From contig JADGDU010000008.1 of the NCBI GenBank assembly GCA_016744705.1, positions 1 to 64,000 of the forward strand: a stretch of DNA of 64,000 nt, read 5' to 3'. Below, piece after piece: positions 15,863-24,454 of this stretch (the stretch's first letter is position 1; each line of letters starts with the position of its first letter). Below the pieces are notes generated by a model. That model was not told the DNA's origin, searched no databases, and was given only the letters and a program-made list of their open reading frames with translations. Source of the stretch: Candidatus Krumholzibacteriia bacterium (GTDB taxonomy: Bacteria > Krumholzibacteriota > Krumholzibacteriia > LZORAL124-64-63). Made by a program: the position numbers and the translations under genes.

Positions 15863-17980
15863 GTGAATTGTTTAAGCCGCAAAATTCTATTCTCCCTTCT
15901 TCTCGGAGCCATCTGTTTCCCCTGCCCCAGTTTTTCTGACCCCGCTGCCCCCAACCCTTTTGCCAGCCTGCATGAGGGCTTCAGCCGCCAGCTTCGCCTT
16001 GAAAAGATTGGTGGCCGCATGCCGGTTGCCGACCCACGCCAACTCCAGTACGACGCCCTGCATTACGACCTTCTGGTGGATGTCGATACCGATAACGAAT
16101 CTATTTCCGGGGCGGTGACCATTTCCTGTGAGGTTCTGACCGGATCGCTGGGCGAGTTAGTGCTCAACTACCTGGATGGGATGCAGGTCAATGCGGTGCG
16201 CATCATTTCCCCCTACGCCGCCGAACTTAATTTTACTCACGCGGAAGACCTGATTGTGGCCGAGATTCTTACCCCACTGGCGGCCGGGCAGACAGCGGCA
16301 TTCGAAGTTGAATTTTCCGGCTCCCCGGAACCCGAAGCGATCATGGGCTTCGCGTTCCAACACACCGAAGAAGGCGCTCCCGTGGCCGTGACTGTGAGCG
16401 AACCATGGAGCGCTCGCTCCTGGTGGCCCTGCAAGGATGATTTGGCGGACAAGGCCACCGCCACCACGACCTTCGCAGTGCCCACGGGCCTGACGGCTGT
16501 TGGCAATGGCAATAAGCTTCTAGTGGTCCCACCAGAACATCCTTACGCGAACTACACTGCCGCCGGACGCGTGACCACCACCTGGCAGGAGAGTTTTCCC
16601 ATCTCCACCTATCTGGTGAGCCTGGCCGCGTCTGACTATGTGGAATTTGGCGAGGACTATTCCGGACCCGCTGGTGAGATCACCATCCAACATTATGTTT
16701 ACCCCTACCTGGCGGGGGCGGCGATGCAGCAATTTTCCATCCTGCCGGAGATGCTCGATTTCTGTGGGGACCTGCTCGGTCCGTTGCCCTTCGCAGATGA
16801 GAAATACGGCATGGCCATGTGCAACTGGGACGGTGCCATGGAGCATCCCACGGCCGTGACCTGGGGAGACTACCTAACCGCCGCTTACCCCGACATCCAT
16901 TCCATCATCATCGCCCACGAATTGGCTCATCAGTGGTTTGGCAACCTGATCACGCCGGAGGATTGGACACACATTTGGTTGAGCGAGGGATTGGCAACCT
17001 ACGTGGAAGCCCTGTGGATGGAGCATCAGGAAGGGGCGGCGGGCCTGAAGAATTTCATGTCCCATCGCCAGTGGGGGCTGGGCTATTTGGAGGACCCGCT
17101 CTTGCGCCGGCCGGACGTAGATTATGCGCGCTACTACTTTGATGTCTCGGTCTACCATAAGGGCGGGTGGGTCATGCACATGCTGCGCCGGTTGCTGGGG
17201 GACGACGATTTTTTCGGCGGGCTCTCAGCCTATGTCAGCGACCCGGATCTGCGCTGGAAAACCGCCCATACTGACGATCTCATAAGCGCTTTCGAGGAAG
17301 CTTCCGGCAAGGATCTCGAAACTTTTTTCCACCAATGGTTAGAGCTGTCGACCTATCCCATTTATGATTTCAGCTACCAGCAGGAATGGCAAGGTGGTCA
17401 AAACCATGTGAGCGTGCATCTGCGCCAGGTCCAGGATCCGGACCCGGTCTACGGCATGCATCCCTACGAAGTTCCTGTGGACCTCCGCTTTTTAAGCTCG
17501 GGCGGTGATACCACGTTCACCGTCTGGAACGACGCCCTCGACCAAACTTTCGAATTCGTTCTCGACCGGGGAGTGGGCTGGCTGTCCATCGATCCGGACC
17601 AGTGGCTGCTGAACGAGGCCACCAACATAAGTGCCATACCAGAGGGCGACTCCAACGGCAGTGCCCCTCAGCCCGTGCGCCTGCTCGCCTCAGCGCCCAA
17701 CCCTTTCAATCCTCGTGGCTATCTGCGCTGGGAATCTGACCTGGCCACGGCCGATCGGGTGGAGATCTTCGATCTGCAGGGGCGGCGCCATCGCTTGGAA
17801 GACCTGCCGCCCCGAGCACCGGGCTCACGTGATTTCATGTGGGATGGCACCGATCAGATTGGCCGGGAACTTCCTTCGGGGATATACCTTTTTCGCTTGA
17901 CCTGTCAGCCGGAATCCGGGGCGGCCACCGGTTCGGCTGGGGGATGGCATCTCGGCGGAAAAATTGCTCTCGTACGGTAG
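15863..17980 (+). CDS. Secreted M1-family aminopeptidase with FlgD-like C-terminal tail
   Basis: About 705 residues from GTG 15863, which opens a signal peptide (LSRKILFSLLLGAICFPC); an ATG at 15794 in the same frame lacks a ribosome site. The gluzincin motif HELAHQWFGN (HExxH near 352-356) with the third zinc ligand Glu in LSEGLATY (E375) defines an M1 metallopeptidase removing N-terminal residues from peptides. The exopeptidase motif is GAMEH instead of GAMEN. The last 95 residues begin APNPFNPRGYLRW and end in a FlgD_ig-like module, a likely sorting or anchoring tag. Codon use is richer in C/G than nearby cassettes, so it may have a different origin. Confidence 0.9.
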   Translation: MNCLSRKILFSLLLGAICFPCPSFSDPAAPNPFASLHEGFSRQLRLEKIGGRMPVADPRQLQYDALHYDLLVDVDTDNESISGAVTISCEVLTGSLGELVLNYLDGMQVNAVRIISPYAAELNFTHAEDLIVAEILTPLAAGQTAAFEVEFSGSPEPEAIMGFAFQHTEEGAPVAVTVSEPWSARSWWPCKDDLADKATATTTFAVPTGLTAVGNGNKLLVVPPEHPYANYTAAGRVTTTWQESFPISTYLVSLAASDYVEFGEDYSGPAGEITIQHYVYPYLAGAAMQQFSILPEMLDFCGDLLGPLPFADEKYGMAMCNWDGAMEHPTAVTWGDYLTAAYPDIHSIIIAHELAHQWFGNLITPEDWTHIWLSEGLATYVEALWMEHQEGAAGLKNFMSHRQWGLGYLEDPLLRRPDVDYARYYFDVSVYHKGGWVMHMLRRLLGDDDFFGGLSAYVSDPDLRWKTAHTDDLISAFEEASGKDLETFFHQWLELSTYPIYDFSYQQEWQGGQNHVSVHLRQVQDPDPVYGMHPYEVPVDLRFLSSGGDTTFTVWNDALDQTFEFVLDRGVGWLSIDPDQWLLNEATNISAIPEGDSNGSAPQPVRLLASAPNPFNPRGYLRWESDLATADRVEIFDLQGRRHRLEDLPPRAPGSRDFMWDGTDQIGRELPSGIYLFRLTCQPESGAATGSAGGWHLGGKIALVR

Positions 17981-18082
17981 TTTTGTCGGTGCTTATGAAT
18001 CAATCAAATGGTTCAAAGAGAACAAACATATCTGAAAATTCAAAATAGTTGCTGATCTTGCCCGTGTATTTCCGACATTCAG

Positions 18083-18385
18083 TTAAGCAACATTCTTCAT
18101 TTTTCCGTACTCGTTAGGGCTCATATAGCCGAGGCTAGAGTGAAGCCTTCTGGGATTATACCACGAACCAATCCACCAGTTGAGATCTTTTGCGGCCTCC
18201 TTCTTTGTCCGGTACTTTTTCCATGTCGCACGCACCACCTTCAGCGTGTGGAAAAAGCTCTCTATCACTGCGTTATCGTAGCAATTGCCTTTCCCGCTCA
18301 TGCTACACATCATCCTGTGTCGCCACAGCCGTTGCTGGTACCTCAGGCTACTATATTGCACCCCGCGATCGGAATGGTGAATCAA
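18083..18385 (-). pseudogene. C-terminal fragment of IS3-family OrfB transposase
   Basis: 100 codons covering the end of the DDE core: IHHSDRGVQYSS has the second Asp and NAVIESFFHTLK the catalytic Glu, followed by the usual YNPRRLHSSLGYMSP ending. The first Asp and the whole N-terminal half are missing. The frame stays open upstream through EKPAEDL, which shows where the deletion joins. Non-functional. Confidence 0.85.
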
Positions 18386-18587
18386 GTCCTCGGCTGGTTT
18401 CTCGACGGCCTTTACCTGGAAAGGGATCGGCCTTTTCAGCCCTGAACTCTTTCATCCACCGACACAGGGTATTCGAACTGACACCGATCTCTTCGGCGAC
18501 CTGGGCCTGGGTACGGCCGGTTTCCTGGACTCGGCGAACTGCTTCCAATTTGAGCTCTCGAGTAAAACGACGACGGGGAGTCTTCAT
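18351..18587 (-). pseudogene. Truncated IS3-family OrfA
   Basis: About 57 residues match OrfA (RRRFTRELKLEAVRRVQETG...TLCRWMKEF), a helix-turn-helix domain. After FPGKG the frame runs out of phase into OrfB sequence because of the internal deletion. A GGAGG-type site precedes the ATG. It overlaps the OrfB fragment in another frame. Confidence 0.8.
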
Positions 18588-18688
18588 ATCAACACCTCCT
18601 GGCTACACAATAGTAGCCTTTTCGAGATGTCGGAAATTGGCAGGCAAGTACATGTTATCGTAGTGAACGATTGCCGCCTGTGGTTGCA

Positions 18689-21427
18689 CTAATATTCAAC
18701 TCTTTGCCCATTTGAGCTTGGGTACGGTTTGCCAACAGCTGCCCACACTCCATAAACGGCCAATAAAGCTATGGCCACCAGAATGATCACTGAATTCTCG
18801 GAGTACCACGAAGTCAAATCAACCGGCCGGGCACTCCAGACCAGGACGTTTACAACACGGCCAACCACCATGGCCACAATGCCCCAGCGCAGCAAAACGA
18901 ACAGGTAGATTGCTGAGCTCATCAGGCCCAGTCCGGCTGCCACATAATTGCCCGGACCAGTCAAAAGGGTCCACACCACCAAGGTGATTCCAAGGGCCAG
19001 GGTCCTCTTCTTCACCAGGTAATGCAGGAACACCAAAACCATGACATGGACCAGTAAAAAGCTCATCATGAGACCCTGGTCAAGGATCAGGGATAACACC
19101 TGACGCTGGCCCTGGAGCAGAGACAGGTCGATGTAGGAAAGGATGGGGGGTGAGTTGGTGATTTTGGCAGCCAGATTCCAGTTCACCGGTCCGCGCAGGA
19201 TAAAGTCGATCCCGGCGGCGAGCAATCCCACCAGCACAGACAGTCCGATCAAAGGGTCGCGCCATTGAACCTGCGGACGGCTGAGCAGGCGGCTGGAGGA
19301 TATGAACATGGTGGGCCAAATGCGGCGGCCCATGGGTTCGGCCGCGGTATACAAACCCCAGGACGCGAAACCGATGAATACCGCCCCGACAATGATAGGC
19401 CAAATTTCACCGGCCCAGTTTCGGGTGAAAAGACTATGGGATTCAAGGCACCGGCTCAAAAAGAACAGGATAAAGGCGAGGGTGCCAAAGCGAAAAGCTC
19501 CGCGGATGTCACTGCGTTTGCGCTCAGCATTGTTGGCACTGGCCCGAATGGCAAAAATCACCACCAGGAGAATCAAAATAGGTTGGAGGGAATTCTGGAC
19601 CCAGAAAGCGGCATCGACTGTGTTCGGTTCCGGATCTTTGCCCAGGCTGAGCAGGCTTTGGGCCGTGGTCACATTGAACAAGACGGGACGGCCCTCGAAG
19701 GCTCCGGCCTCCACCCTGATTTCCACTTCGGGTTGGTGCTTGCGAGTTCCCAGCCAGGCCCGGCGCAAATCAGGGGCCATAAAGCGCTGGTAACGAGGAG
19801 CAACTTCTTGGAAACGACTGGTGTCCAGATCGGCCAGGGTAAACAGTTTTGCCCAGTTGGGTTCCGATGCTTCACGGGTGGAGTACCGCTTGGGCATCAC
19901 TTCAAAGCGGCGCAAACGCCCGTCCAAATCCAGCACCACCAACATCTCCCCGGCGCTTGTGGCCATGGGATTGGTCAGGGTGACAGGTCCACGGGCCAGA
20001 ACTGGCCCCCCATCAGGGTTGGGCGTGAGCACGCGAGGCGATTGGCGATACCAGAAACCCATGGCATCAGGACGTTGCCGCAGGTTATCCCAACGTCCGG
20101 CACTGGAATCAGCCAATGAAACTTCATTGATGATGTCATTCCAGATGAGAAATCCAAACGCTTTGTCCACGGGTTTGGTGTAGGCCTCTTCGTCGTAACC
20201 CAGACTGCCCACCATATCACTGACCTTGTCCATAAGCACTTCGGGTTGCTTGTCCAGGGGCGCAAAATTCAGCACACCCATGCGCCCGGCCCAAAGACTG
20301 GCGCCGCCAATTATCAGCATGGCCAGGCCAGCCATCAGCAGGGCCCGGCCGGGACTCATGCCTTCACGGTGCCCTGCTTCGGCCACCAGTTCGGGCGAGG
20401 GGGTTTCACCAGCTTCCAGTGCGGCCTGCAGGGGATCGCCTCCAGGTAAGGCGGCCGCCACAGCCAGAGCAGACCCAGGGCGGCCTGCAGGCTTTTTTTC
20501 CAGGCAGCGCACGATGGCCCGTTCCACAACCGGGTCCAGGCCCTGCAAAACGCTTGAGGGCTGCGAGGGGATGCTGGCGGTATGCAGTTGTTCGTATTCG
20601 GCCAGGGTGTCGGCCTGGAATGGGTGTTGGCCTGTGAAAATCTCGTACAGCACCAATCCCAGGGCGTAGATATCACTGCGTACGGTGACTTCCTGGCCAG
20701 TGATCTGTTCAGGAGACATATAAGCGGGAGTTCCCACGCGCACATCGTCCTGGCCGATGGAAGTGGCCAGTCCCGCCAGCCCAAAGTCGGTCAGCTTGAC
20801 CTGGCCTTGGCCATCGATCATGACGTTGGCGGGTTTGAGATCGCGGTGCAGAATGCCCTGGGCGTGGGCGGCGGCCAGTCCGGCACAGATTTGTCGGGAC
20901 ACCTCTACGGCACGCTCCTCAGGCAACCGGCCAAACCTTCGCAGACTGGTGGAGAGGTCTTCTCCGTCCACATACTCCATACTCAGAAAGTGCTGCCCCT
21001 GGTAGTCACCAATGTCGAAGACACGGCACACGTTGGGGTGGGTGACCTGGCGGGCGGTCTTCACCTCATTGAGAAAACGGTGGAGACGTGAGGGATCCTG
21101 TTCCAGACCCGGGGGTAAGAATTTCAGAGCCACCGACTGTCCCAGCTTGAGGTCCTCGGCGCGGTAGACTTCGCCCATGCCGCCACGGCCCAGCAAGCCC
21201 TCAATGCGGTACCGGTCGGCCACAAGATCGCCGGCGATGAAGCGGGCTTCGCCAGAATTGGGCAGGTTGGTGCTTTTCATATCCTGGGTGAGGGCCGAAG
21301 TTTCGGAATTGAGACCACCGGTTATGGTAAGGTCGGCTGAATTATCAACGGGCACAGCGATGCCGCACTCGGGACAATACCGGTGGTTAATATTAAGGGC
21401 GGCAGTGCATTTAGGACATTTTGACAT
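18689..21427 (-). CDS. Membrane Ser/Thr protein kinase with N-terminal zinc ribbon
   Basis: 912 residues. A zinc ribbon (CPKC at 4-7, CPEC at 18-21) precedes a Hanks-type kinase domain (about 73-335) with a glycine loop GRGGMGEVY (80-88), ATP lysine K102, catalytic HRDLKPAN (194-201) and DFG (214-216). All catalytic residues are intact. One helix near 365 follows, then an extracytoplasmic-looking region to about 600, then some eight more helices to the end. It may link a membrane or envelope signal to protein phosphorylation. The multi-helix C-terminal half is unusual and I do not recognise it. The next gene on this strand also has zinc ribbons and helices. Confidence 0.92.
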   Translation of the reverse strand: MSKCPKCTAALNINHRYCPECGIAVPVDNSADLTITGGLNSETSALTQDMKSTNLPNSGEARFIAGDLVADRYRIEGLLGRGGMGEVYRAEDLKLGQSVALKFLPPGLEQDPSRLHRFLNEVKTARQVTHPNVCRVFDIGDYQGQHFLSMEYVDGEDLSTSLRRFGRLPEERAVEVSRQICAGLAAAHAQGILHRDLKPANVMIDGQGQVKLTDFGLAGLATSIGQDDVRVGTPAYMSPEQITGQEVTVRSDIYALGLVLYEIFTGQHPFQADTLAEYEQLHTASIPSQPSSVLQGLDPVVERAIVRCLEKKPAGRPGSALAVAAALPGGDPLQAALEAGETPSPELVAEAGHREGMSPGRALLMAGLAMLIIGGASLWAGRMGVLNFAPLDKQPEVLMDKVSDMVGSLGYDEEAYTKPVDKAFGFLIWNDIINEVSLADSSAGRWDNLRQRPDAMGFWYRQSPRVLTPNPDGGPVLARGPVTLTNPMATSAGEMLVVLDLDGRLRRFEVMPKRYSTREASEPNWAKLFTLADLDTSRFQEVAPRYQRFMAPDLRRAWLGTRKHQPEVEIRVEAGAFEGRPVLFNVTTAQSLLSLGKDPEPNTVDAAFWVQNSLQPILILLVVIFAIRASANNAERKRSDIRGAFRFGTLAFILFFLSRCLESHSLFTRNWAGEIWPIIVGAVFIGFASWGLYTAAEPMGRRIWPTMFISSSRLLSRPQVQWRDPLIGLSVLVGLLAAGIDFILRGPVNWNLAAKITNSPPILSYIDLSLLQGQRQVLSLILDQGLMMSFLLVHVMVLVFLHYLVKKRTLALGITLVVWTLLTGPGNYVAAGLGLMSSAIYLFVLLRWGIVAMVVGRVVNVLVWSARPVDLTSWYSENSVIILVAIALLAVYGVWAAVGKPYPSSNGQRVEY

Positions 21428-21531
21428 CCGTCTAATCTACACAGGAATCAGATTTTGTGCGAGGAACGGATGACATGGGGGCGCCGAAATTGAGTGTGAA
21501 TCCCGCCTGCGTTTTTTCCATTCCCGAGGTT

Positions 21532-22371
21532 TTAGTGATAGGCTTCTTTAGGCAAATCGAACTTTCGGGTTTCATTTATTGGATAGCTTTTTTTCCAACC
21601 GCAGGAGTAACACTCATATGGCAAAATTCGGCCTGCAGACCGATAGTAGGCCGCACCCAAAGCCGGCAGAGCTGCCAACAGAATAAAACCCACTGCTCTG
21701 GCTTTTCCTGTCAAAATTGAAATATACCCATTTTCAAAAAGATATAATAAGAAGGGGAGGCCTACCATTGTATGAAAAGCGTAAAAAGCAACCATGAGTG
21801 GGACCCACTTTGGGCGTCGTGCCCTTGGTTCCATTAACTCTTTTTGGCACTCAGGGCAATGAGTGGGGTGAGAGTTGAAGTCGGGTTCCCAGGCAACACC
21901 TGCGTTATCGTCTTTAATAATGTAAACAGGGTGTGTTTCATCGATGGCCGATTCTTTGTTCCATTTAACTTTTTTGCGTGAATCAATAGAATCGAAGGAA
22001 CGTTTTTTCCGATTTTTGTCCAGGAATTCTTTTTCCCAATGGCAGGCTGAACACTTCATGACCACCATTTTGTCGTAATCCCAAAAGAATCGGATTCCCA
22101 GGAGGAATGGAGCACCAAATATAAGCCAAATGGGGTCATCCCAATTGGGGGACCAGCCAACAAAAAAAGTATTAAACCAGGCGGGCCAAACCCATAAAAC
22201 CAGAATGAACAAAGAAAGTGAAATTAGAAAACCAATGCCCAGGGCTTTGAAGTCGTACCGTTTGACAGTTCCATTTTTGAGCAAATGGGCACTGCACATG
22301 GGACAAGTCGCCGGCAATGGAAGCAATGGCAATCTTCGATATTCTGAATTTGGGTCATAATTTTTATCCAC
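21532..22371 (-). CDS. Membrane protein with repeated zinc ribbons, function unknown
   Basis: 279 residues from GTG 22371, chosen for its AGGGGGAA site; the frame opens further up at 22539 without support. Three or four CxxC pairs (CPMC near 20, CSAC near 107, CPEC near 175, CYSC near 258) alternate with about four hydrophobic helices. The layout looks like two copies of zinc-ribbon plus helical hairpin. No catalytic motif is evident. It reads in the same direction as the Ser/Thr kinase about 100 bases away, which also carries a zinc ribbon and a polytopic region, so a shared pathway is possible but unproven. Confidence 0.6.
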   Translation of the reverse strand: MDKNYDPNSEYRRLPLLPLPATCPMCSAHLLKNGTVKRYDFKALGIGFLISLSLFILVLWVWPAWFNTFFVGWSPNWDDPIWLIFGAPFLLGIRFFWDYDKMVVMKCSACHWEKEFLDKNRKKRSFDSIDSRKKVKWNKESAIDETHPVYIIKDDNAGVAWEPDFNSHPTHCPECQKELMEPRARRPKWVPLMVAFYAFHTMVGLPFLLYLFENGYISILTGKARAVGFILLAALPALGAAYYRSAGRILPYECYSCGWKKSYPINETRKFDLPKEAYH

Positions 22372-22552
22372 AATTCCCCCTTCCCTTGGATCAGTATCCC
22401 ATATGGGGCGGAGAATGGGAATGAAAATGCATCCAGGCCAATGAGGGGTGGCGATAAAAAACAGAAAACAACCCGATTTAAGTGATGATGCCGCGGCATT
22501 TTTCGTCATGGCACTCCATAAAAGATGATACCAGGACAATGCCGTCGAACTC

Positions 22553-24229
22553 TCATGTTGAATCCGAGGCGCTCAACCCCAGTTTGCGCATCTTGCTCCG
22601 CAGCGTACTGGGGTTGAGTTTGAGCAATTCTGCCGCCCCACCCGGACCATGGATCTTGCCATTGCTCTTGGCCAAGGCAACCCGGATCACTTCCAGGACG
22701 GCTTCGTTGTAAGTCTTGATCTCGGTCGCGGATCCGGCCTCCTGACGGGAAATGGAAGGTGCATTTTCGGCAACCAATGGTAGCCCCGGCAAACGCCCTG
22801 CCAATGCCGCCTGGATACGGGCATCGATGGTCTTCTCCAGATGGCTCTGGCCTTCCTCCGTCGCGGGGAACAATCCTTGGTCCCGTGGCAGAAGAGTGTG
22901 CAAAGGCACGGGGCCTCGCGGGTGCAAGGTGACCCCTCGCTTTACGAGGTTTTCCAGTTCGCGGACATTGCCGGGCCAGGAATATTCGAGCAGCCGCTCT
23001 ACCGCCGTGTGGGGCAATTGTGGTAAGGTGCCAAGACCCAGCTCATCGCAGGCCCGGCGCAGGAAATAGTGAACCAGTTCCGGGATGTCCAGGGTTCGTT
23101 CACGCAACGGGGGCACATAGACCGGAAAGACGTAGAGCCGGTAATACAGATCCTCACGGAAAGTCCCTTCCTGCACCATCTCTTCCAGATTCCTATGGGT
23201 TGCGGCAATGACCCGAACGTCCACCGAGATGGGCTTCCCGCCGCCGATGCGCTCGATGATACCATCCTGCAAGACACGCAGGAGGCGGACCTGGGCTTGG
23301 AGAGGAAGCTCCCCAACCTCATCAAGGAAAAGTGTGCCCTTGTGAGCCTGCTCAAAACGCCCTTGCCGAGATGTGGTCGCGCCGGTGAACGCTCCTTTTT
23401 CGTAGCCGAACAGCTCACTGTCCACCAGCGTATCGGGGATGGCGCCGCAATTCAGTTTTATGAATGACCGGTCCTTGCGCGGAGAGATGGATTGGATGGC
23501 GTCGGCGATGAGCTCTTTGCCGACGCCGGTCTCACCCAGGATCAATGCTGGCACCTCTCTGCCCTCCAACTGGCGCACCGTTTCCATGGTGGTTTTCAGG
23601 CCGCCTCTTTCACCGACGATGTGTTGGCCACGCAAACTCTCGAGATCTTTTTCCAGCCCATCACGCTCCGCACTTAGGTTTTCCTGAAACTCGAGAGTTC
23701 GTTTGTACTGCAGCAGGTTGGACATTGTCAGAGCGAATGGTGTGAGCAATAAGTTAAATTTTTCTTCGTGCTCTGGGGTGAAGCAATCTGGACTAGTCCC
23801 CATGAGGCAAAGGTGACCCAATGTTTCTTTTCCCGACTGAAGAGCACTCACCATGTACGCCCGACCCTGCATCGGCACCAGTGAGGCCAGGGCCCCGCTA
23901 TGCAACCGGCCGATGGGGTTTTCCATGTTGTTGGGGAGGATGGTCACACCACCGATGCCCTGATCATGAAGGAAAACATTTCTTGAGTCCTCATGAAGTA
24001 GAGGGACCACAATCTCCACAAAATGGAAATGCTTCGACCGGACCAGGAAGAGCAGCTTCAAATTCTTCAAATCCGGCGAATACTGGTGCAGGGAAATGGC
24101 CTCCAGGGGGAAGTGATCCGCTAAAAAGTCAAAGGTATCCACCAGCGATTCCTGGATGTCGAGACTGCTGGAAAGTCGGGACACGGCTTCGGATAGAAAG
24201 TGGAGATGGTGATCCTTTGAATGCGGCAC
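22553..24229 (-). CDS. Sigma-54-dependent transcriptional activator with GAF domain
   Basis: 558 residues from GTG 24229 (GGGAGC five bases upstream). An N-terminal GAF-like sensor (about 10-175) is followed by a coiled linker, an AAA+ domain with Walker A GETGVGK (233-239) and the sigma-54 contact loop GAFTGA (279-284), and a C-terminal Fis-type helix-turn-helix (about 515-552). It drives open-complex formation at -24/-12 promoters. A consensus sigma-54 promoter with an upstream inverted repeat lies in the divergent gap to the next gene, so that gene is its probable target. The GAF ligand is unknown; the architecture is FhlA/NorR-like. Confidence 0.95.
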   Translation of the reverse strand: MPHSKDHHLHFLSEAVSRLSSSLDIQESLVDTFDFLADHFPLEAISLHQYSPDLKNLKLLFLVRSKHFHFVEIVVPLLHEDSRNVFLHDQGIGGVTILPNNMENPIGRLHSGALASLVPMQGRAYMVSALQSGKETLGHLCLMGTSPDCFTPEHEEKFNLLLTPFALTMSNLLQYKRTLEFQENLSAERDGLEKDLESLRGQHIVGERGGLKTTMETVRQLEGREVPALILGETGVGKELIADAIQSISPRKDRSFIKLNCGAIPDTLVDSELFGYEKGAFTGATTSRQGRFEQAHKGTLFLDEVGELPLQAQVRLLRVLQDGIIERIGGGKPISVDVRVIAATHRNLEEMVQEGTFREDLYYRLYVFPVYVPPLRERTLDIPELVHYFLRRACDELGLGTLPQLPHTAVERLLEYSWPGNVRELENLVKRGVTLHPRGPVPLHTLLPRDQGLFPATEEGQSHLEKTIDARIQAALAGRLPGLPLVAENAPSISRQEAGSATEIKTYNEAVLEVIRVALAKSNGKIHGPGGAAELLKLNPSTLRSKMRKLGLSASDST

Positions 24230-24262
24230 GGTGCGCTCCCTTTGCTGCCCCCAAAGGGCATG

Positions 24263-24301
24263 AATGGTTAAATGAAGCAGTAGGCGTTTAATTTAACCAT
24301 T
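24263..24301. promoter_or_regulatory. Inverted repeat: probable activator-binding site (UAS)
   Basis: AATGGTTAAAT at 24263-24273 and its perfect complement ATTTAACCATT at 24291-24301 are separated by 17 bases. The centre lies about 100 bases upstream of the -24 box, the usual distance for an enhancer-like site bound by a sigma-54 activator. It also overlaps the start region of the activator's own gene, so autoregulation is possible. Confidence 0.6.
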
Positions 24302-24380
24302 AATCGTTCACTGTAGCAATTCAAAATGTGTCCACATAACCTTAAATTTGTAAAGTACTGAAAGTAAAGCAGTTAATAAG

Positions 24381-24396
24381 TGGCACGGTTCTTGGT
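24381..24396 (+). promoter_or_regulatory. Sigma-54 (-24/-12) promoter
   Basis: TGGCACG at 24381-24387, four bases, then TTGGT at 24392-24396, matching the TGGCACG-N4-TTGCW consensus at all but one position (G for C in the -12 box). It is 58 bases upstream of the exported OsmC-like gene and opposite the sigma-54 activator gene. Confidence 0.75.
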
Positions 24397-24454
24397 TATA
24401 GAGGAGCAAAGGAGCGAATCAAGCAAACCTCAACACCAAACGAAGGAAACACCC

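Larger units (their letters stand above)
18068..18637 (-). mobile_element. Deleted IS3-family element (second copy type)
   Basis: ATTTCCGACAT at 18068-18078 and its exact complement ATGTCGGAAAT at 18627-18637 mark the inverted ends. Between them, on the minus strand, the start of an OrfA and the end of an OrfB are joined after loss of more than half the element. It belongs to a different IS3 subgroup from the copy at 12.8 kb. Together the two elements bracket the accessory block. Confidence 0.75.
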
